Positions 42,464-52,115 are shown, numbered from the stretch's first letter. The stretch: 64,000 bases of DNA from Mycobacterium sp. ACS4054 (GCF_001667275.1 NZ_LZHV01000058.1:186001-250000); one strand, 5' to 3'. Program-made: numbers and translations. The notes: generated from the letters alone by a model not told the origin.

Positions 42464-43117
42464 ATTACCGGCAGCACCACCGATCCACGCCCGGCCCGCT
42501 CGCGGGCCCGCCTGCTCGAGGCCGCCGCGTCGTTGCTGAGTTCCGGGGGGCCCAGCGCGGTGACCGTCGACGCGGTCACCCGCACCGCCAACGTAGCCAG
42601 GGCCACGCTATACCGCCACTTCCCGAGCGGAAACGACTTGCTGGCAGCTGCTTTCAACAGCCTCATCCCGCCGTCACCCACGCCGCCGGCCGAGGGTTCG
42701 CTGCGGGATCGCCTGGTCGCGGTGGTGCTGGCCCAGGCCGAGTCGGTGGCGCAGGCGCCGGCCCTGATGACGGCCATGTCGTGGTTGTCCATGGGTCGGG
42801 ACCTGGACGAGATGCCGGAACCCCGCGACTGCGCGACGAACAGCACGGCGATCACCACCCTGCGCGAGCGCATCGCCCAGCAGTACGCGGCGCCGTTCGA
42901 CGCCATTTTCGACAGCCCCGAGGCCGCCGAACTGGGCGAAGTGGACCGGTCCCGGGCCATCGCGCTGCTCATCGGGCCCCTGGTGCTGGGGCGCCTGTCG
43001 ACGCTTCCCGACTTCGATTACCGCGAGTGCGCGCTCGCCGCCGTCGACGGTTTCCTCTATGTACAGCGCGCCCACAACCGGGCGGGCGCGGCGAGGGTCG
43101 AACCGGCGGGCGCCTGA
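42464..43117 (+). CDS. TetR family repressor of the MFS gene
   Basis: This is a TetR protein with the helix-turn-helix at RLLEAAASLLSSGGPSAVTV followed by VARATLYRHFPSGNDLL. No in-frame ATG, GTG or TTG precedes the first recognition helix: TTG 42533 would cut into helix 1, and a stop lies at 42431. The best start is the rare ATT at 42464, nine bases after GGGAGG, giving 217 residues. It is divergent from the MFS gene and probably represses both through the double operator. Confidence 0.8.
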   Translation: MTGSTTDPRPARSRARLLEAAASLLSSGGPSAVTVDAVTRTANVARATLYRHFPSGNDLLAAAFNSLIPPSPTPPAEGSLRDRLVAVVLAQAESVAQAPALMTAMSWLSMGRDLDEMPEPRDCATNSTAITTLRERIAQQYAAPFDAIFDSPEAAELGEVDRSRAIALLIGPLVLGRLSTLPDFDYRECALAAVDGFLYVQRAHNRAGAARVEPAGA

Positions 43118-43155
43118 GGCCCCAAACGCCCAGGTCGGCGGCCATCGCCCGGGAT

Positions 43156-43202
43156 TTGGCCAAACCCATGATCTAGGGCATACTGTTCAGGTTGCCTTGG
43201 GC
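43156..43202 (+). promoter_or_regulatory. S10 operon (rpsJ) promoter and transcription start
   Basis: TTGGCC (43156-43161), 17 bases, CATACT (43179-43184), five bases, then GGTTGCCTTGGGC (43190-43202), which should be the start of the transcript. The rplN promoter has the same layout and the same 13 bases. Confidence 0.7.
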
Positions 43203-43469
43203 CGGGTTTGCGCCTGGTCGGGCATACGACCAGCGCCCAAAACGGGCGCGTCCGGTCCCATCCTTGGAGCGCGACTTTTCGGCCGCGGTCCAGGCTGCGT
43301 GAGGGTGACACACCCGACCGCGGGGGCCGGTGGACCACGACAGGTAAACAGCGGCGCAGTATCCGGCGCGACGCTCGATCGGCCCAGGATTGGCCCGGGC
43401 CCGGTCAGCGCGCTGGGAGCACCAGGTCCGGACACGGATTTTTGTAAGTGGAGTGAGGGTAGGAGAAGC
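43203..43469 (+). promoter_or_regulatory. Structured S10 operon leader
   Basis: The leader of about 270 bases before rpsJ has no gene. It contains hairpins CTGGTCG/CGACCAG (43214-43233) and GCGCCC/GGGCGC (43233-43249), and the element GACACACCCGACCGCGGGG (43307-43325) shared with the rpsL leader. AGGAGA lies before rpsJ. A cis-regulatory function is inferred. Confidence 0.5.
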
Positions 43470-43775
43470 GTGGCGGGACAGAAGATCCGCATCAGGCTCA
43501 AGGCCTACGACCATGAGGCCATCGACGCATCGGCGCGCAAAATCGTCGAGACCGTCGTCCGCACGGGTGCCAGTGTCGTAGGTCCGGTGCCGCTGCCGAC
43601 TGAGAAGAACGTGTATTGCGTCATCCGCTCTCCGCATAAGTACAAGGACTCGCGGGAGCACTTCGAGATGCGTACTCACAAGCGGCTGATCGACATCCTC
43701 GACCCGACGCCGAAGACCGTCGACGCGCTGATGCGCATCGACCTTCCGGCCAGTGTCGACGTCAACATCCAGTAG
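43470..43775 (+). CDS. rpsJ: 30S ribosomal protein S10 (NusE)
   Basis: This 101-residue protein is part of the 30S head and also acts in antitermination as NusE. It begins GQKIRIRLKAYDHEAIDASA and includes PLPTEKNVYCVIRSPHKYKD. AGGAGA (43461-43466) precedes GTG 43470. First gene of the S10 operon. Confidence 0.97.
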   Translation: MAGQKIRIRLKAYDHEAIDASARKIVETVVRTGASVVGPVPLPTEKNVYCVIRSPHKYKDSREHFEMRTHKRLIDILDPTPKTVDALMRIDLPASVDVNIQ

Positions 43776-43789
43776 GAGATCCAGAGCTC

Positions 43790-44443
43790 ATGGCAAGAAA
43801 AGGCATTCTGGGTACCAAGCTGGGCATGACGCAGGTGTTCGACGAGAACAACCGGGTCGTGCCGGTGACGGTGGTCAAGGCCGGGCCCAACGTGGTCACC
43901 CGCATCCGCACTCCCGAGCGTGACGGTTACAGCGCCGTTCAGCTGGCCTACGGCGAGATCAGCCCGCGCAAGGTGAACAAGCCGGTGACCGGTCAATACA
44001 GCGCCGCGGGCGTGAACCCGCGCCGGCACCTGGCCGAGTTGCGGCTCGATGACGAGGCCGCCGCGAGCGAATACGAGGTCGGTCAGGAGTTGACCGCGGA
44101 GATCTTCGCCGACGGCGCGTACGTCGACGTCACCGGCACCTCCAAGGGCAAGGGCTTCGCCGGCACCATGAAGCGTCACGGCTTCCGCGGCCAGGGCGCC
44201 AGCCACGGTGCGCAGGCGGTGCACCGCCGGCCGGGTTCGATCGGTGGTTGCGCCACCCCGGCGCGCGTCTTCAAGGGCACGCGGATGGCCGGCCGGATGG
44301 GTAATGACCGGGTGACCGTCCAGAACCTGGTGGTGCACAAGGTCGATACCGAGAACGGCGTGCTGCTGATCAAGGGCGCGGTCCCCGGCCGCACCGGCGG
44401 GCTCGTGGTGGTCCGCAGCGCGATCAAACGAGGTGAGAAGTAA
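43790..44443 (+). CDS. rplC: 50S ribosomal protein L3
   Basis: This 217-residue protein helps form the peptidyl-transferase surroundings. It begins MARKGILGTKLGMTQVFDEN and contains the extended-loop segment KGKGFAGTMKRHGF. It follows rpsJ by 14 bases; rplD starts at its final base. Confidence 0.98.
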   Translation: MARKGILGTKLGMTQVFDENNRVVPVTVVKAGPNVVTRIRTPERDGYSAVQLAYGEISPRKVNKPVTGQYSAAGVNPRRHLAELRLDDEAAASEYEVGQELTAEIFADGAYVDVTGTSKGKGFAGTMKRHGFRGQGASHGAQAVHRRPGSIGGCATPARVFKGTRMAGRMGNDRVTVQNLVVHKVDTENGVLLIKGAVPGRTGGLVVVRSAIKRGEK

Positions 44444-45108
44444 TGGCTGACTCGAAATCCTTGAAGATCGACGTCAAGACGCCGGACGGCAAGGTCGAGG
44501 GCTCCGTCGAGCTGCCGGCCGAATTGTTCGACGCCCCGGCCAATATCGCCCTGATGCACCAGGTGGTCACCGCGCAGCGCGCGGCGGCTCGCCAGGGGAC
44601 GCACTCGACCAAGACCCGCGGCGAGGTCAGTGGCGGTGGGCGGAAGCCGTACCGCCAGAAGGGAACCGGTCGTGCCCGCCAGGGTTCGACGCGGGCCCCG
44701 CAGTTCACCGGCGGCGGCGTCGTACACGGCCCCAAGCCGCGCGACTACTCGCAGCGCACCCCGAAGAAGATGATCGCCGCGGCGTTGCGCGGCGCGTTGT
44801 CGGACCGGGCGCGCAACGGCCGCATCCACGCGGTCACCGAGCTGGTGTCGGGTCAGACCCCGTCAACCAAGAACGCCAGGGCGTTCCTGGGCACGCTGAC
44901 CGACCGCAAGAACGTGCTGATCGTGATCGGCCGCAGCGACGAGGCCGGCGCCAAGAGCGTGCGCAACCTGCCCGGTGTGCACATCCTGACGGCCGACCAG
45001 CTCAACACCTATGACGTGTTGCGCTCCGACGACGTGGTGTTCAGCGTTGAGGCCCTCAACGCCTACATCAAGGGCAATCCGGCTAGCACCGAGGAGGTTT
45101 CGGCGTAG
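44443..45108 (+). CDS. rplD: 50S ribosomal protein L4
   Basis: This 221-residue protein lines the peptide exit tunnel. The conserved loop GRKPYRQKGTGRARQGSTRA is present. In other bacteria L4 regulates the S10 operon through its leader; whether it does so in mycobacteria cannot be read from the sequence. The start overlaps rplC by one base. Confidence 0.98.
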   Translation: MADSKSLKIDVKTPDGKVEGSVELPAELFDAPANIALMHQVVTAQRAAARQGTHSTKTRGEVSGGGRKPYRQKGTGRARQGSTRAPQFTGGGVVHGPKPRDYSQRTPKKMIAAALRGALSDRARNGRIHAVTELVSGQTPSTKNARAFLGTLTDRKNVLIVIGRSDEAGAKSVRNLPGVHILTADQLNTYDVLRSDDVVFSVEALNAYIKGNPASTEEVSA

Positions 45109-45411
45109 ATGGCGACCATCACCGACCCGCGCGACATCATCCTGGCCCCGGTCATCTCGGAGAAGTCCTACGGCCTGCTGGATGAGAACGTGTACACCTT
45201 TGTGGTGCACCCCGATTCGAACAAGACGCAGATCAAGATCGCCATCGAGAAGATCTTCGCCGTCAAGGTCGCATCGGTGAACACCGCGAACCGGCAGGGC
45301 AAGCGCAAGCGCACCAGGACCGGATACGGCAAGCGCAAGGGCACCAAGCGGGCCATCGTCACGCTGGCGCCGGGCAGCAAGCCGATCGACCTGTTCGGGG
45401 CACCGGCGTAG
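45109..45411 (+). CDS. rplW: 50S ribosomal protein L23
   Basis: This 100-residue protein sits at the tunnel exit and binds trigger factor and SRP. It contains IILAPVISEKSYGLLDENVY and NRQGKRKRTRTGYGKRKGTK. It starts directly after the rplD stop. Confidence 0.97.
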   Translation: MATITDPRDIILAPVISEKSYGLLDENVYTFVVHPDSNKTQIKIAIEKIFAVKVASVNTANRQGKRKRTRTGYGKRKGTKRAIVTLAPGSKPIDLFGAPA

Positions 45412-45433
45412 CGAGAGAAAGACTTGATTAGAC

Positions 45434-46276
45434 ATGGCAATTCGTAAGTACAAGCCGACGAGCCCGGGCCGCCGCGGCTCCAGCGTGTCCGACTTCGCCG
45501 AGGTCACCCGGTCGGAGCCGGAGAAGTCGCTGGTGCGTCCGCTGCACGGTCACGGTGGCCGTAACGCGCACGGCCGCATCACCACCCGGCACAAGGGCGG
45601 CGGTCACAAGCGCGCCTACCGGGTGATCGACTTCCGCCGCAACGACAAGGACGGGGTCAACGCCAAGGTCGCGCACATCGAGTACGACCCGAACCGGACC
45701 GCCAACATCGCGCTGCTGCACTACCTGGACGGCGAAAAGCGTTACATCATCGCGCCGCAAGGGCTTTCGCAGGGCGACGTGGTGGAGTCGGGCGCGAACG
45801 CCGACATCAAGCCGGGCAACAACCTGCCGCTGCGCAACATCCCGGCCGGCACCGTCATCCACGCCGTGGAGCTGCGGCCGGGCGGTGGCGCCAAGCTGGC
45901 GCGCTCCGCCGGCTCGAGCATCCAGCTGCTCGGCAAGGAGGGCACCTACGCCTCGCTGCGCATGCCCAGCGGTGAGATCCGCCGCGTCGACGTGCGCTGC
46001 CGCGCCACGGTCGGCGAGGTGGGCAACGCCGAGCAGGCGAACATCAACTGGGGCAAGGCCGGCCGGATGCGATGGAAGGGCAAGCGCCCTTCGGTCCGTG
46101 GTGTGGTCATGAACCCGGTGGACCACCCGCACGGTGGTGGTGAGGGTAAGACCTCCGGTGGTCGGCACCCGGTGAGCCCGTGGGGCAAGCCGGAGGGCCG
46201 GACCCGCCACCCGAACAAGGCCAGCAACAAACTCATCGTCCGGCGCCGTCGCACCGGCAAGAAGCACGGCCGGTAG
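45434..46276 (+). CDS. rplB: 50S ribosomal protein L2
   Basis: This 280-residue protein is needed for subunit joining and peptidyl transfer. It contains NAHGRITTRHKGGGHKRAYR and, near the C-terminus, MNPVDHPHGGGEGKTSGG with the conserved functional His. 22 bases separate it from rplW. Confidence 0.98.
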   Translation: MAIRKYKPTSPGRRGSSVSDFAEVTRSEPEKSLVRPLHGHGGRNAHGRITTRHKGGGHKRAYRVIDFRRNDKDGVNAKVAHIEYDPNRTANIALLHYLDGEKRYIIAPQGLSQGDVVESGANADIKPGNNLPLRNIPAGTVIHAVELRPGGGAKLARSAGSSIQLLGKEGTYASLRMPSGEIRRVDVRCRATVGEVGNAEQANINWGKAGRMRWKGKRPSVRGVVMNPVDHPHGGGEGKTSGGRHPVSPWGKPEGRTRHPNKASNKLIVRRRRTGKKHGR

Positions 46277-46285
46277 GAGTAACTC

Positions 46286-46567
46286 ATGCCACGCAGCCTG
46301 AAGAAGGGCCCGTTCGTCGACGACCACCTGCTGAAGAAGGTGGACGTGCAGAACGAGAAGAACACCAAGCAGGTCATCAAGACCTGGTCCCGGCGTTCGA
46401 CGATCATCCCGGACTTCATCGGCCACACCTTCGCCGTCCACGACGGGCGCAAGCACGTCCCGGTGTTCGTCACCGAGGCGATGGTCGGTCACAAGCTTGG
46501 TGAATTCGCCCCTACGCGCACCTTCAAGGGACACATCAAGGACGACCGGAAGGCCAAACGGCGATGA
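46286..46567 (+). CDS. rpsS: 30S ribosomal protein S19
   Basis: This 93-residue head protein begins [19 protein letters not shown] and includes [25 protein letters not shown] precedes ATG 46286. Its stop overlaps rplV (ATGA). Confidence 0.98.
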
Positions 46568-47126
46568 CCACAACTGAATTCCCGTCGGCGGTCGCCAAAG
46601 CGCGGTTCGTGCGGGTGTCACCGACCAAGGCGCGCCGGGTGATCGACCTGGTGCGCGGACGGTCCGTGTCCGACGCGCTGGACATCCTGCGCTGGGCGCC
46701 GCAGGCCGCCAGCGAGCCGGTGGCCAAGGTGATCGCCAGCGCCGCGGCCAACGCGCAGAACAACAACGGGCTGGACCCGGCCACCCTGGTGGTCGCGACC
46801 GTCTACGCCGACGAGGGACCGACCGCCAAGCGCATCCGCCCGCGCGCGCAGGGTCGCGCGTTCCGGATCCGCAAGCGCACCAGCCACATCACCGTCGTGG
46901 TGGAGAGCCGGCCGGCCAAGGACCAGCGTTCGGCGAAGTCGACGAGGGCCCGCCGCGCCGAGGCCAGCAAGGCCGCCGCCAAGGCGCCCGCGAAGAAGGC
47001 CCCGGCCAAGAAGGCCGCAGCTGGTTCGGCTGCCAAGAAGGCACCCGCCAAGAAAGCCGCGGCGAAGTCCGCCCCGGCGAAGAAAGCTACGTCTGAGACC
47101 TCGGAAGCGAAGGGAGGCTCAGACTA

Positions 47127-47127
<1 letters not shown>
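46564..47127 (+). CDS. rplV: 50S ribosomal protein L22 with Lys/Ala-rich tail
   Basis: The first 115 residues are a normal L22, which touches the exit tunnel: [20 protein letters not shown] and [19 protein letters not shown] tail of about 65 residues of Lys, Ala and Pro repeats ([10 protein letters not shown] type) follows, like a histone H1 tail and typical of mycobacterial L22. The start overlaps rpsS (ATGA). Confidence 0.97.
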
Positions 47128-47960
<833 letters not shown>

Positions 47961-47963
47961 ATC

Positions 47964-48380
47964 ATGTTGATTCCCCGCAGGGTTAAACACCGCAAGCAAC
48001 ACCACCCCCGCCAGCGCGGCATCGCCAGCGGCGGCACGGCGGTGAACTTCGGTGACTACGGCATCCAGGCCCTGGAGCACGCCTACGTCACCAACCGGCA
48101 GATCGAGTCCGCGCGTATCGCGATCAACCGCCACATCAAGCGTGGCGGCAAGGTGTGGATCAACGTCTTCCCGGACCGCCCGCTGACCAAGAAGCCCGCC
48201 GAGACCCGGATGGGTTCCGGTAAGGGTTCGCCCGAGTGGTGGGTGGTCAACGTCAAGCCGGGCCGCGTGCTGTTCGAGCTGAGCTACCCCAACGAGCAGG
48301 TGGCCCGGGCGGCGCTCACCCGTGCAATCCACAAGTTGCCGATCAAGGCACGCATCGTCACCCGAGAGGATCAGTTCTGA
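47964..48380 (+). CDS. rplP: 50S ribosomal protein L16
   Basis: This 138-residue protein contacts the A-site tRNA. It begins MLIPRRVKHRKQHHPRQRG and contains ETRMGSGKGSPEWWVVNVKP. It starts three bases after rpsC; rpmC starts in its stop. Confidence 0.98.
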   Translation: MLIPRRVKHRKQHHPRQRGIASGGTAVNFGDYGIQALEHAYVTNRQIESARIAINRHIKRGGKVWINVFPDRPLTKKPAETRMGSGKGSPEWWVVNVKPGRVLFELSYPNEQVARAALTRAIHKLPIKARIVTREDQF

Positions 48381-48613
48381 TGGCAGTGGGAATTTCGCCT
48401 GGCGAACTGCGTGAGCTCACCGAAGAGGAGCTGACCGAGCGTCTGCGCGAGTCGAAGGAGGAGCTGTTCAACCTGCGCTTCCAGATGGCGACCGGGCAGC
48501 TCACCAACAACCGCCGGCTGCGCACGGTGCGTCAGGAGATCGCACGCGTCTACACCGTGCTGCGCGAACGAGAACTGGGCCTGGCTTCCGGGCCCGACGG
48601 TAAGGAATCGTGA
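48380..48613 (+). CDS. rpmC: 50S ribosomal protein L29
   Basis: This 77-residue two-helix protein begins MAVGISPGELRELTEEEL and contains LFNLRFQMATGQLTNNRRL. ATG 48380 overlaps the rplP stop (TGATG). Confidence 0.96.
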   Translation: MAVGISPGELRELTEEELTERLRESKEELFNLRFQMATGQLTNNRRLRTVRQEIARVYTVLRERELGLASGPDGKES

Positions 48614-48957
48614 TGGCAGAAGCGAAGAAGGCTGCGCCGAAGGCGGCCGCGAAGGACGCCGGCGCGAAGGACAAGGGCGCCAAGCACACGCCGGCCAATC
48701 CGAAGGTGCGTGGCCGCCGCAAGGTGCGCATCGGTTACGTGGTCAGCGACAAGATGCAGAAGACGATCGTGGTCGAGCTGGAGGACCGCGTGCGTCACCC
48801 GCTGTACGGCAAGATCATCCGCACCACCAAGAAGGTGAAGGCGCACGACGAGAACAGCACCGCGGGCATCGGCGACCGCGTCTCGCTGATGGAGACGCGT
48901 CCGACGTCGGCGACCAAGCGGTGGCGCCTGGTGGAAATCCTGGAGAAGGCCAAGTAG
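48613..48957 (+). CDS. rpsQ: 30S ribosomal protein S17
   Basis: This 114-residue protein has an Ala/Lys-rich N-terminal extension of about 30 residues before the S17 core (GRRKVRIGYVVSDKMQKTIV). The extension is usual in mycobacteria. ATG 48613 overlaps the rpmC stop. It is the last gene of the S10 operon here, closed by a strong terminator. Confidence 0.97.
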   Translation: MAEAKKAAPKAAAKDAGAKDKGAKHTPANPKVRGRRKVRIGYVVSDKMQKTIVVELEDRVRHPLYGKIIRTTKKVKAHDENSTAGIGDRVSLMETRPTSATKRWRLVEILEKAK

Positions 48958-48972
48958 CCCTAAGCCACATCG

Positions 48973-49005
48973 AAACGCCCGAGACCTTACGGTCTCGGGC
49001 GTTTT
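48973..49005 (+). terminator. S10 operon terminator
   Basis: A perfect 14-bp stem AAACGCCCGAGACC/GGTCTCGGGCGTTT with a TTAC loop ends in TTTT, 15 bases after rpsQ. It separates the ribosomal operon from the following island. Confidence 0.92.
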
Positions 49006-49060
49006 GCTTTGCCCCGGGGAGCGGCACGGCGAAAAAAGATCGGGAAATTCCCGGCGGCGC

Positions 49061-49066
49061 TACGCT
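49061..49066 (+). promoter_or_regulatory. -10 element for leaderless atsA mRNA
   Basis: TACGCT is followed by six bases and ATG 49073. No Shine-Dalgarno sequence is visible. Confidence 0.4.
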
Positions 49067-49072
49067 CGGCGC

Positions 49073-51433
49073 ATGTCGACTGACTCGCGAGGCTTTCAAG
49101 GCAGGATCGAGCTGGATATCCGGGACTCCGAGCCGGACTGGGGACCGTACGCCGCGCCCACCGCACCGCAGAACTCGCCGAACATCCTCTATTTGGTTTG
49201 GGACGACACCGGCATCGCCACCTGGGACTGTTTCGGCGGCCTGGTCGAGATGCCCGCCATGACCCGCATCGCCGAGCGCGGTGTGCGGCTGTCGCAGTTC
49301 CACACGACGGCGCTGTGCTCGCCGACCCGCGCGTCGCTGCTGACCGGGCGCAACGCCACCACCGTCGGCATGGCCACCATCGAAGAGTTCACCGACGCGT
49401 TCCCCAACGCCAACGGCCGCATCCCGTTCGACACCGCGCTGCTCTCCGAGGTGCTCGCCGAGCGTGGCTACAACACCTACTGCGTCGGCAAGTGGCACCT
49501 GACCCCGCTCGAAGAGTCCAATCTGGCGTCCACCAAACGACATTGGCCGACCTCGCGCGGATTCGAACGGTTCTACGGTTTCCTGGGCGGCGAGACCGAC
49601 CAGTGGTATCCGGACCTGGTGTACGACAACCATCCCGTCAACCCGCCCGGCACACCGGAGGACGGCTACCACCTGTCGAAGGACCTCGCCGACAAGACCA
49701 TCGAATTCATCCGCGACGCCAAGGTGATCGCGCCGGACAAGCCGTGGTTCAGCTACGTGTGCCCGGGCGCCGGGCACGCGCCGCACCACGTCTTCAAAGA
49801 ATGGGCGGACCGCTATGCCGGCCGCTTCGACATGGGCTACGAGGCCTACCGCGAAATCGTGTTGGAAAACCAGAAGTCGATGGGCATCGTCCCGCCGGAG
49901 ACGCAGCTGTCGCCGGTCAACCCGTACGCGGACGTCAAGGGTCCGCAGGGCGAGCCCTGGCCGCTGCAGGACACCGTGCGGCCCTGGGATTCGCTGAACG
50001 ACGACGAGAAGCGGCTGTTCGCCCGGATGGCCGAGGTGTTCGCCGGCTTCCTCAGCTACACCGACGCCCAAATCGGCCGAATACTGGACTATTTGGAGGA
50101 GTCCGGCCAGCTGGACAACACCCTGATCGTGGTGATCTCCGACAACGGCGCCAGCGGGGAGGGTGGCCCGAACGGCTCGGTGAACGAGGGCAAGTTCTTC
50201 AACGGCTACATCGACACCGTGGAAGAAAGCATGAAGCTGTTCGACCACCTGGGCGGGCCGGAGACGTACAACCATTACCCCATCGGCTGGGCGATGGCCT
50301 TCAACACCCCCTACAAGCTGTACAAGCGGTATGCGTCGCACGAGGGCGGCATCGCCGACACGGCGATCGTGTCGTGGCCCAATGGAATTGCGGCGCACGG
50401 CGAGGTTCGGGACAACTACGTCAACGTCTGTGACATCACGCCGACGGTCTACGACCTGCTGGGCATGACGCCGCCCGAGACCGTCCGGGGGATCGCGCAA
50501 AAGCCGCTGGACGGCGTGAGTTTCAAAGCGGCCCTTGCCGATCCGAGCGTTGCCACCGGCAAGCAGACCCAGTTCTACTCCATGCTCGGCACCCGGGGGA
50601 TCTGGCACCAGGGCTGGTTCGCCAACACCATCCACGCGGCGACACCGGCCGGCTGGTCGCATTTCGACGCCGACCGTTGGGAGCTGTTCCACATCGAGGC
50701 CGACCGCAGCCAATGCCGGGACCTGGCTGCCGAACACCCGGACAAACTCGAGGAACTCAAGGCGCTGTGGTTCTCCGAAGCCGCCAAGTACAACGGCCTG
50801 CCGCTGTCGGACCTGAACATCATGGAGACGTTGACTCGGGTCCGCCCGTACCTCGTCGGCGAGCGGTCCAGCTACGTCTACTATCCCGACTGCGCGGACG
50901 TGAGCATCGGTGCGGCCGCCGAAATCCAGGGCAGGTCGTTCTCGGTGCTGGCCGAGGTGACCGTCGATACCACCGGCGCGGAAGGCGTGCTGTTCAAACA
51001 GGGCGGGGCCCACGGCGGGCATGTGCTGTTCATCCAGGACGGACGCCTGCACTACGTCTACAACTTCCTCGGCGAGCGGCAGCAGGAGGTCTCCTCGTCG
51101 GGCGCGGTGCCGCTGGGCAGGCACCTGTTCGGTGCGAGCTACACGCGGACCGGAACCGTGCCGAACAGTCACACGCCGCTCGGCGACGTGACGTTGTTCA
51201 TCGACGACGACGTCGTCGGCACGCTCGCGGACGTGCAAACCCATCCCGGTACGTTCGGGCTCGCGGGCGCCGGCATCACCGTCGGGCGCAACGGCGGCTC
51301 CGGGGTATCCAGCCGCTATAAGGCGCCGTTCACCTTCACCGGCGGCACCATCGCTCAGGTCACCGTCGACCTGTCCGGTCGGCCCTACGTCGACGTGGAA
51401 GCCGAAATTGCGCTTGCCTTTTCGCGCGACTGA
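49073..51433 (+). CDS. atsA: Arylsulfatase AtsA
   Basis: This 786-residue type I sulfatase hydrolyses sulfate esters using formylglycine. The CSPTRASLLTG sulfatase signature places the cysteine to be converted at C82. The metal ligands D44 and D45 (VWDDTG), KWHL and the ISDNGASGEGG segment are present. A C-terminal beta domain of about 200 residues follows the catalytic part. No signal peptide is seen. The maturation enzyme lies 4 kb downstream in the same island. The gene probably starts as a leaderless message. Confidence 0.95.
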   Translation: MSTDSRGFQGRIELDIRDSEPDWGPYAAPTAPQNSPNILYLVWDDTGIATWDCFGGLVEMPAMTRIAERGVRLSQFHTTALCSPTRASLLTGRNATTVGMATIEEFTDAFPNANGRIPFDTALLSEVLAERGYNTYCVGKWHLTPLEESNLASTKRHWPTSRGFERFYGFLGGETDQWYPDLVYDNHPVNPPGTPEDGYHLSKDLADKTIEFIRDAKVIAPDKPWFSYVCPGAGHAPHHVFKEWADRYAGRFDMGYEAYREIVLENQKSMGIVPPETQLSPVNPYADVKGPQGEPWPLQDTVRPWDSLNDDEKRLFARMAEVFAGFLSYTDAQIGRILDYLEESGQLDNTLIVVISDNGASGEGGPNGSVNEGKFFNGYIDTVEESMKLFDHLGGPETYNHYPIGWAMAFNTPYKLYKRYASHEGGIADTAIVSWPNGIAAHGEVRDNYVNVCDITPTVYDLLGMTPPETVRGIAQKPLDGVSFKAALADPSVATGKQTQFYSMLGTRGIWHQGWFANTIHAATPAGWSHFDADRWELFHIEADRSQCRDLAAEHPDKLEELKALWFSEAAKYNGLPLSDLNIMETLTRVRPYLVGERSSYVYYPDCADVSIGAAAEIQGRSFSVLAEVTVDTTGAEGVLFKQGGAHGGHVLFIQDGRLHYVYNFLGERQQEVSSSGAVPLGRHLFGASYTRTGTVPNSHTPLGDVTLFIDDDVVGTLADVQTHPGTFGLAGAGITVGRNGGSGVSSRYKAPFTFTGGTIAQVTVDLSGRPYVDVEAEIALAFSRD

Positions 51434-52085
51434 AGCCCTGGCGCTGTGCGTGTTGGCGCTCCCGGCGGTGGGATGCGAGAAGACCACCGCCGGCAACGCC
51501 ATCGGTGGGACCGCCTCGTCGACGACCTCGACCACGCGGCTGTCCGACCCGGCCGAGCCGGTGCCCGGCGTCGAAACCACGCTGCCCGACCACATTCCAC
51601 CCAATGCGCTGGTGTGCTTCCCGCCGCCGCCCGCCAGCGGCTCCATGACCAAGGCCTCGGTGGCCGACCCGGTGGCGCCCGTGCTCACGGTCGCCCTTCC
51701 GGACGGCTGGAGTTCCGCCCCGGGCAGCGGTGACGTCGCGCTGACGTCGACCGGACCCGACGGCATGTCGGTGCGGGTCAGCATCGCCCGCACGGACCTC
51801 GAGCCCGGCGGTGCGTTCCTGCGCTACGCCACCGACTTGCGAACGGCGAAGCCGACAGTGAAGGTCACCGTCACCGCGGCCCAGTTCTGCGGCTACAGCA
51901 GCCAGCTGCTCAGCGGCACCGACGGCGGGCCTCCTGCAACCGAATTCGCCGACCGCATCACCCACGTCTGGACGAACACCCAGGCGTACCTGGTGGTCGT
52001 CCACCTGGAGGGGCCCGGCAAAGTGCCCGGATTCGACGCGGCCAAATCCACGGTCATGCAGCAATTCGCCGTCATTATCCCCTGA
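51408..52085 (+). CDS. LpqN/LpqT-family lipoprotein
   Basis: This protein of about 225 residues has a signal sequence and a lipobox-like PAVGC near residue 23. A Thr/Ser-rich spacer follows, then a domain with VALPDGWSSAPG and VTVTAAQFCGYSSQLLSG, resembling the mycobacterial Lpp-LpqN family. TTG 51408 overlaps the end of atsA by 26 bases; TTG 51414 or GTG 51449 are alternatives. Function is unknown. I do not recall a gene at this point in M. tuberculosis. Confidence 0.7.
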   Translation: MRLPFRATEALALCVLALPAVGCEKTTAGNAIGGTASSTTSTTRLSDPAEPVPGVETTLPDHIPPNALVCFPPPPASGSMTKASVADPVAPVLTVALPDGWSSAPGSGDVALTSTGPDGMSVRVSIARTDLEPGGAFLRYATDLRTAKPTVKVTVTAAQFCGYSSQLLSGTDGGPPATEFADRITHVWTNTQAYLVVVHLEGPGKVPGFDAAKSTVMQQFAVIIP

Positions 52086-52102
52086 AAAACCGTTGTCCCT
52101 GC

Positions 52103-52108
52103 TAGCAT
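52103..52108 (+). promoter_or_regulatory. -10 element of first DUF4436 gene
   Basis: TAGCAT sits in GCTAGCATCTG, an 11-base match to the region before the third DUF4436 gene (56515-56525). A GTG follows after seven bases. Confidence 0.45.
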
Positions 52109-52115
52109 CTGGCGC

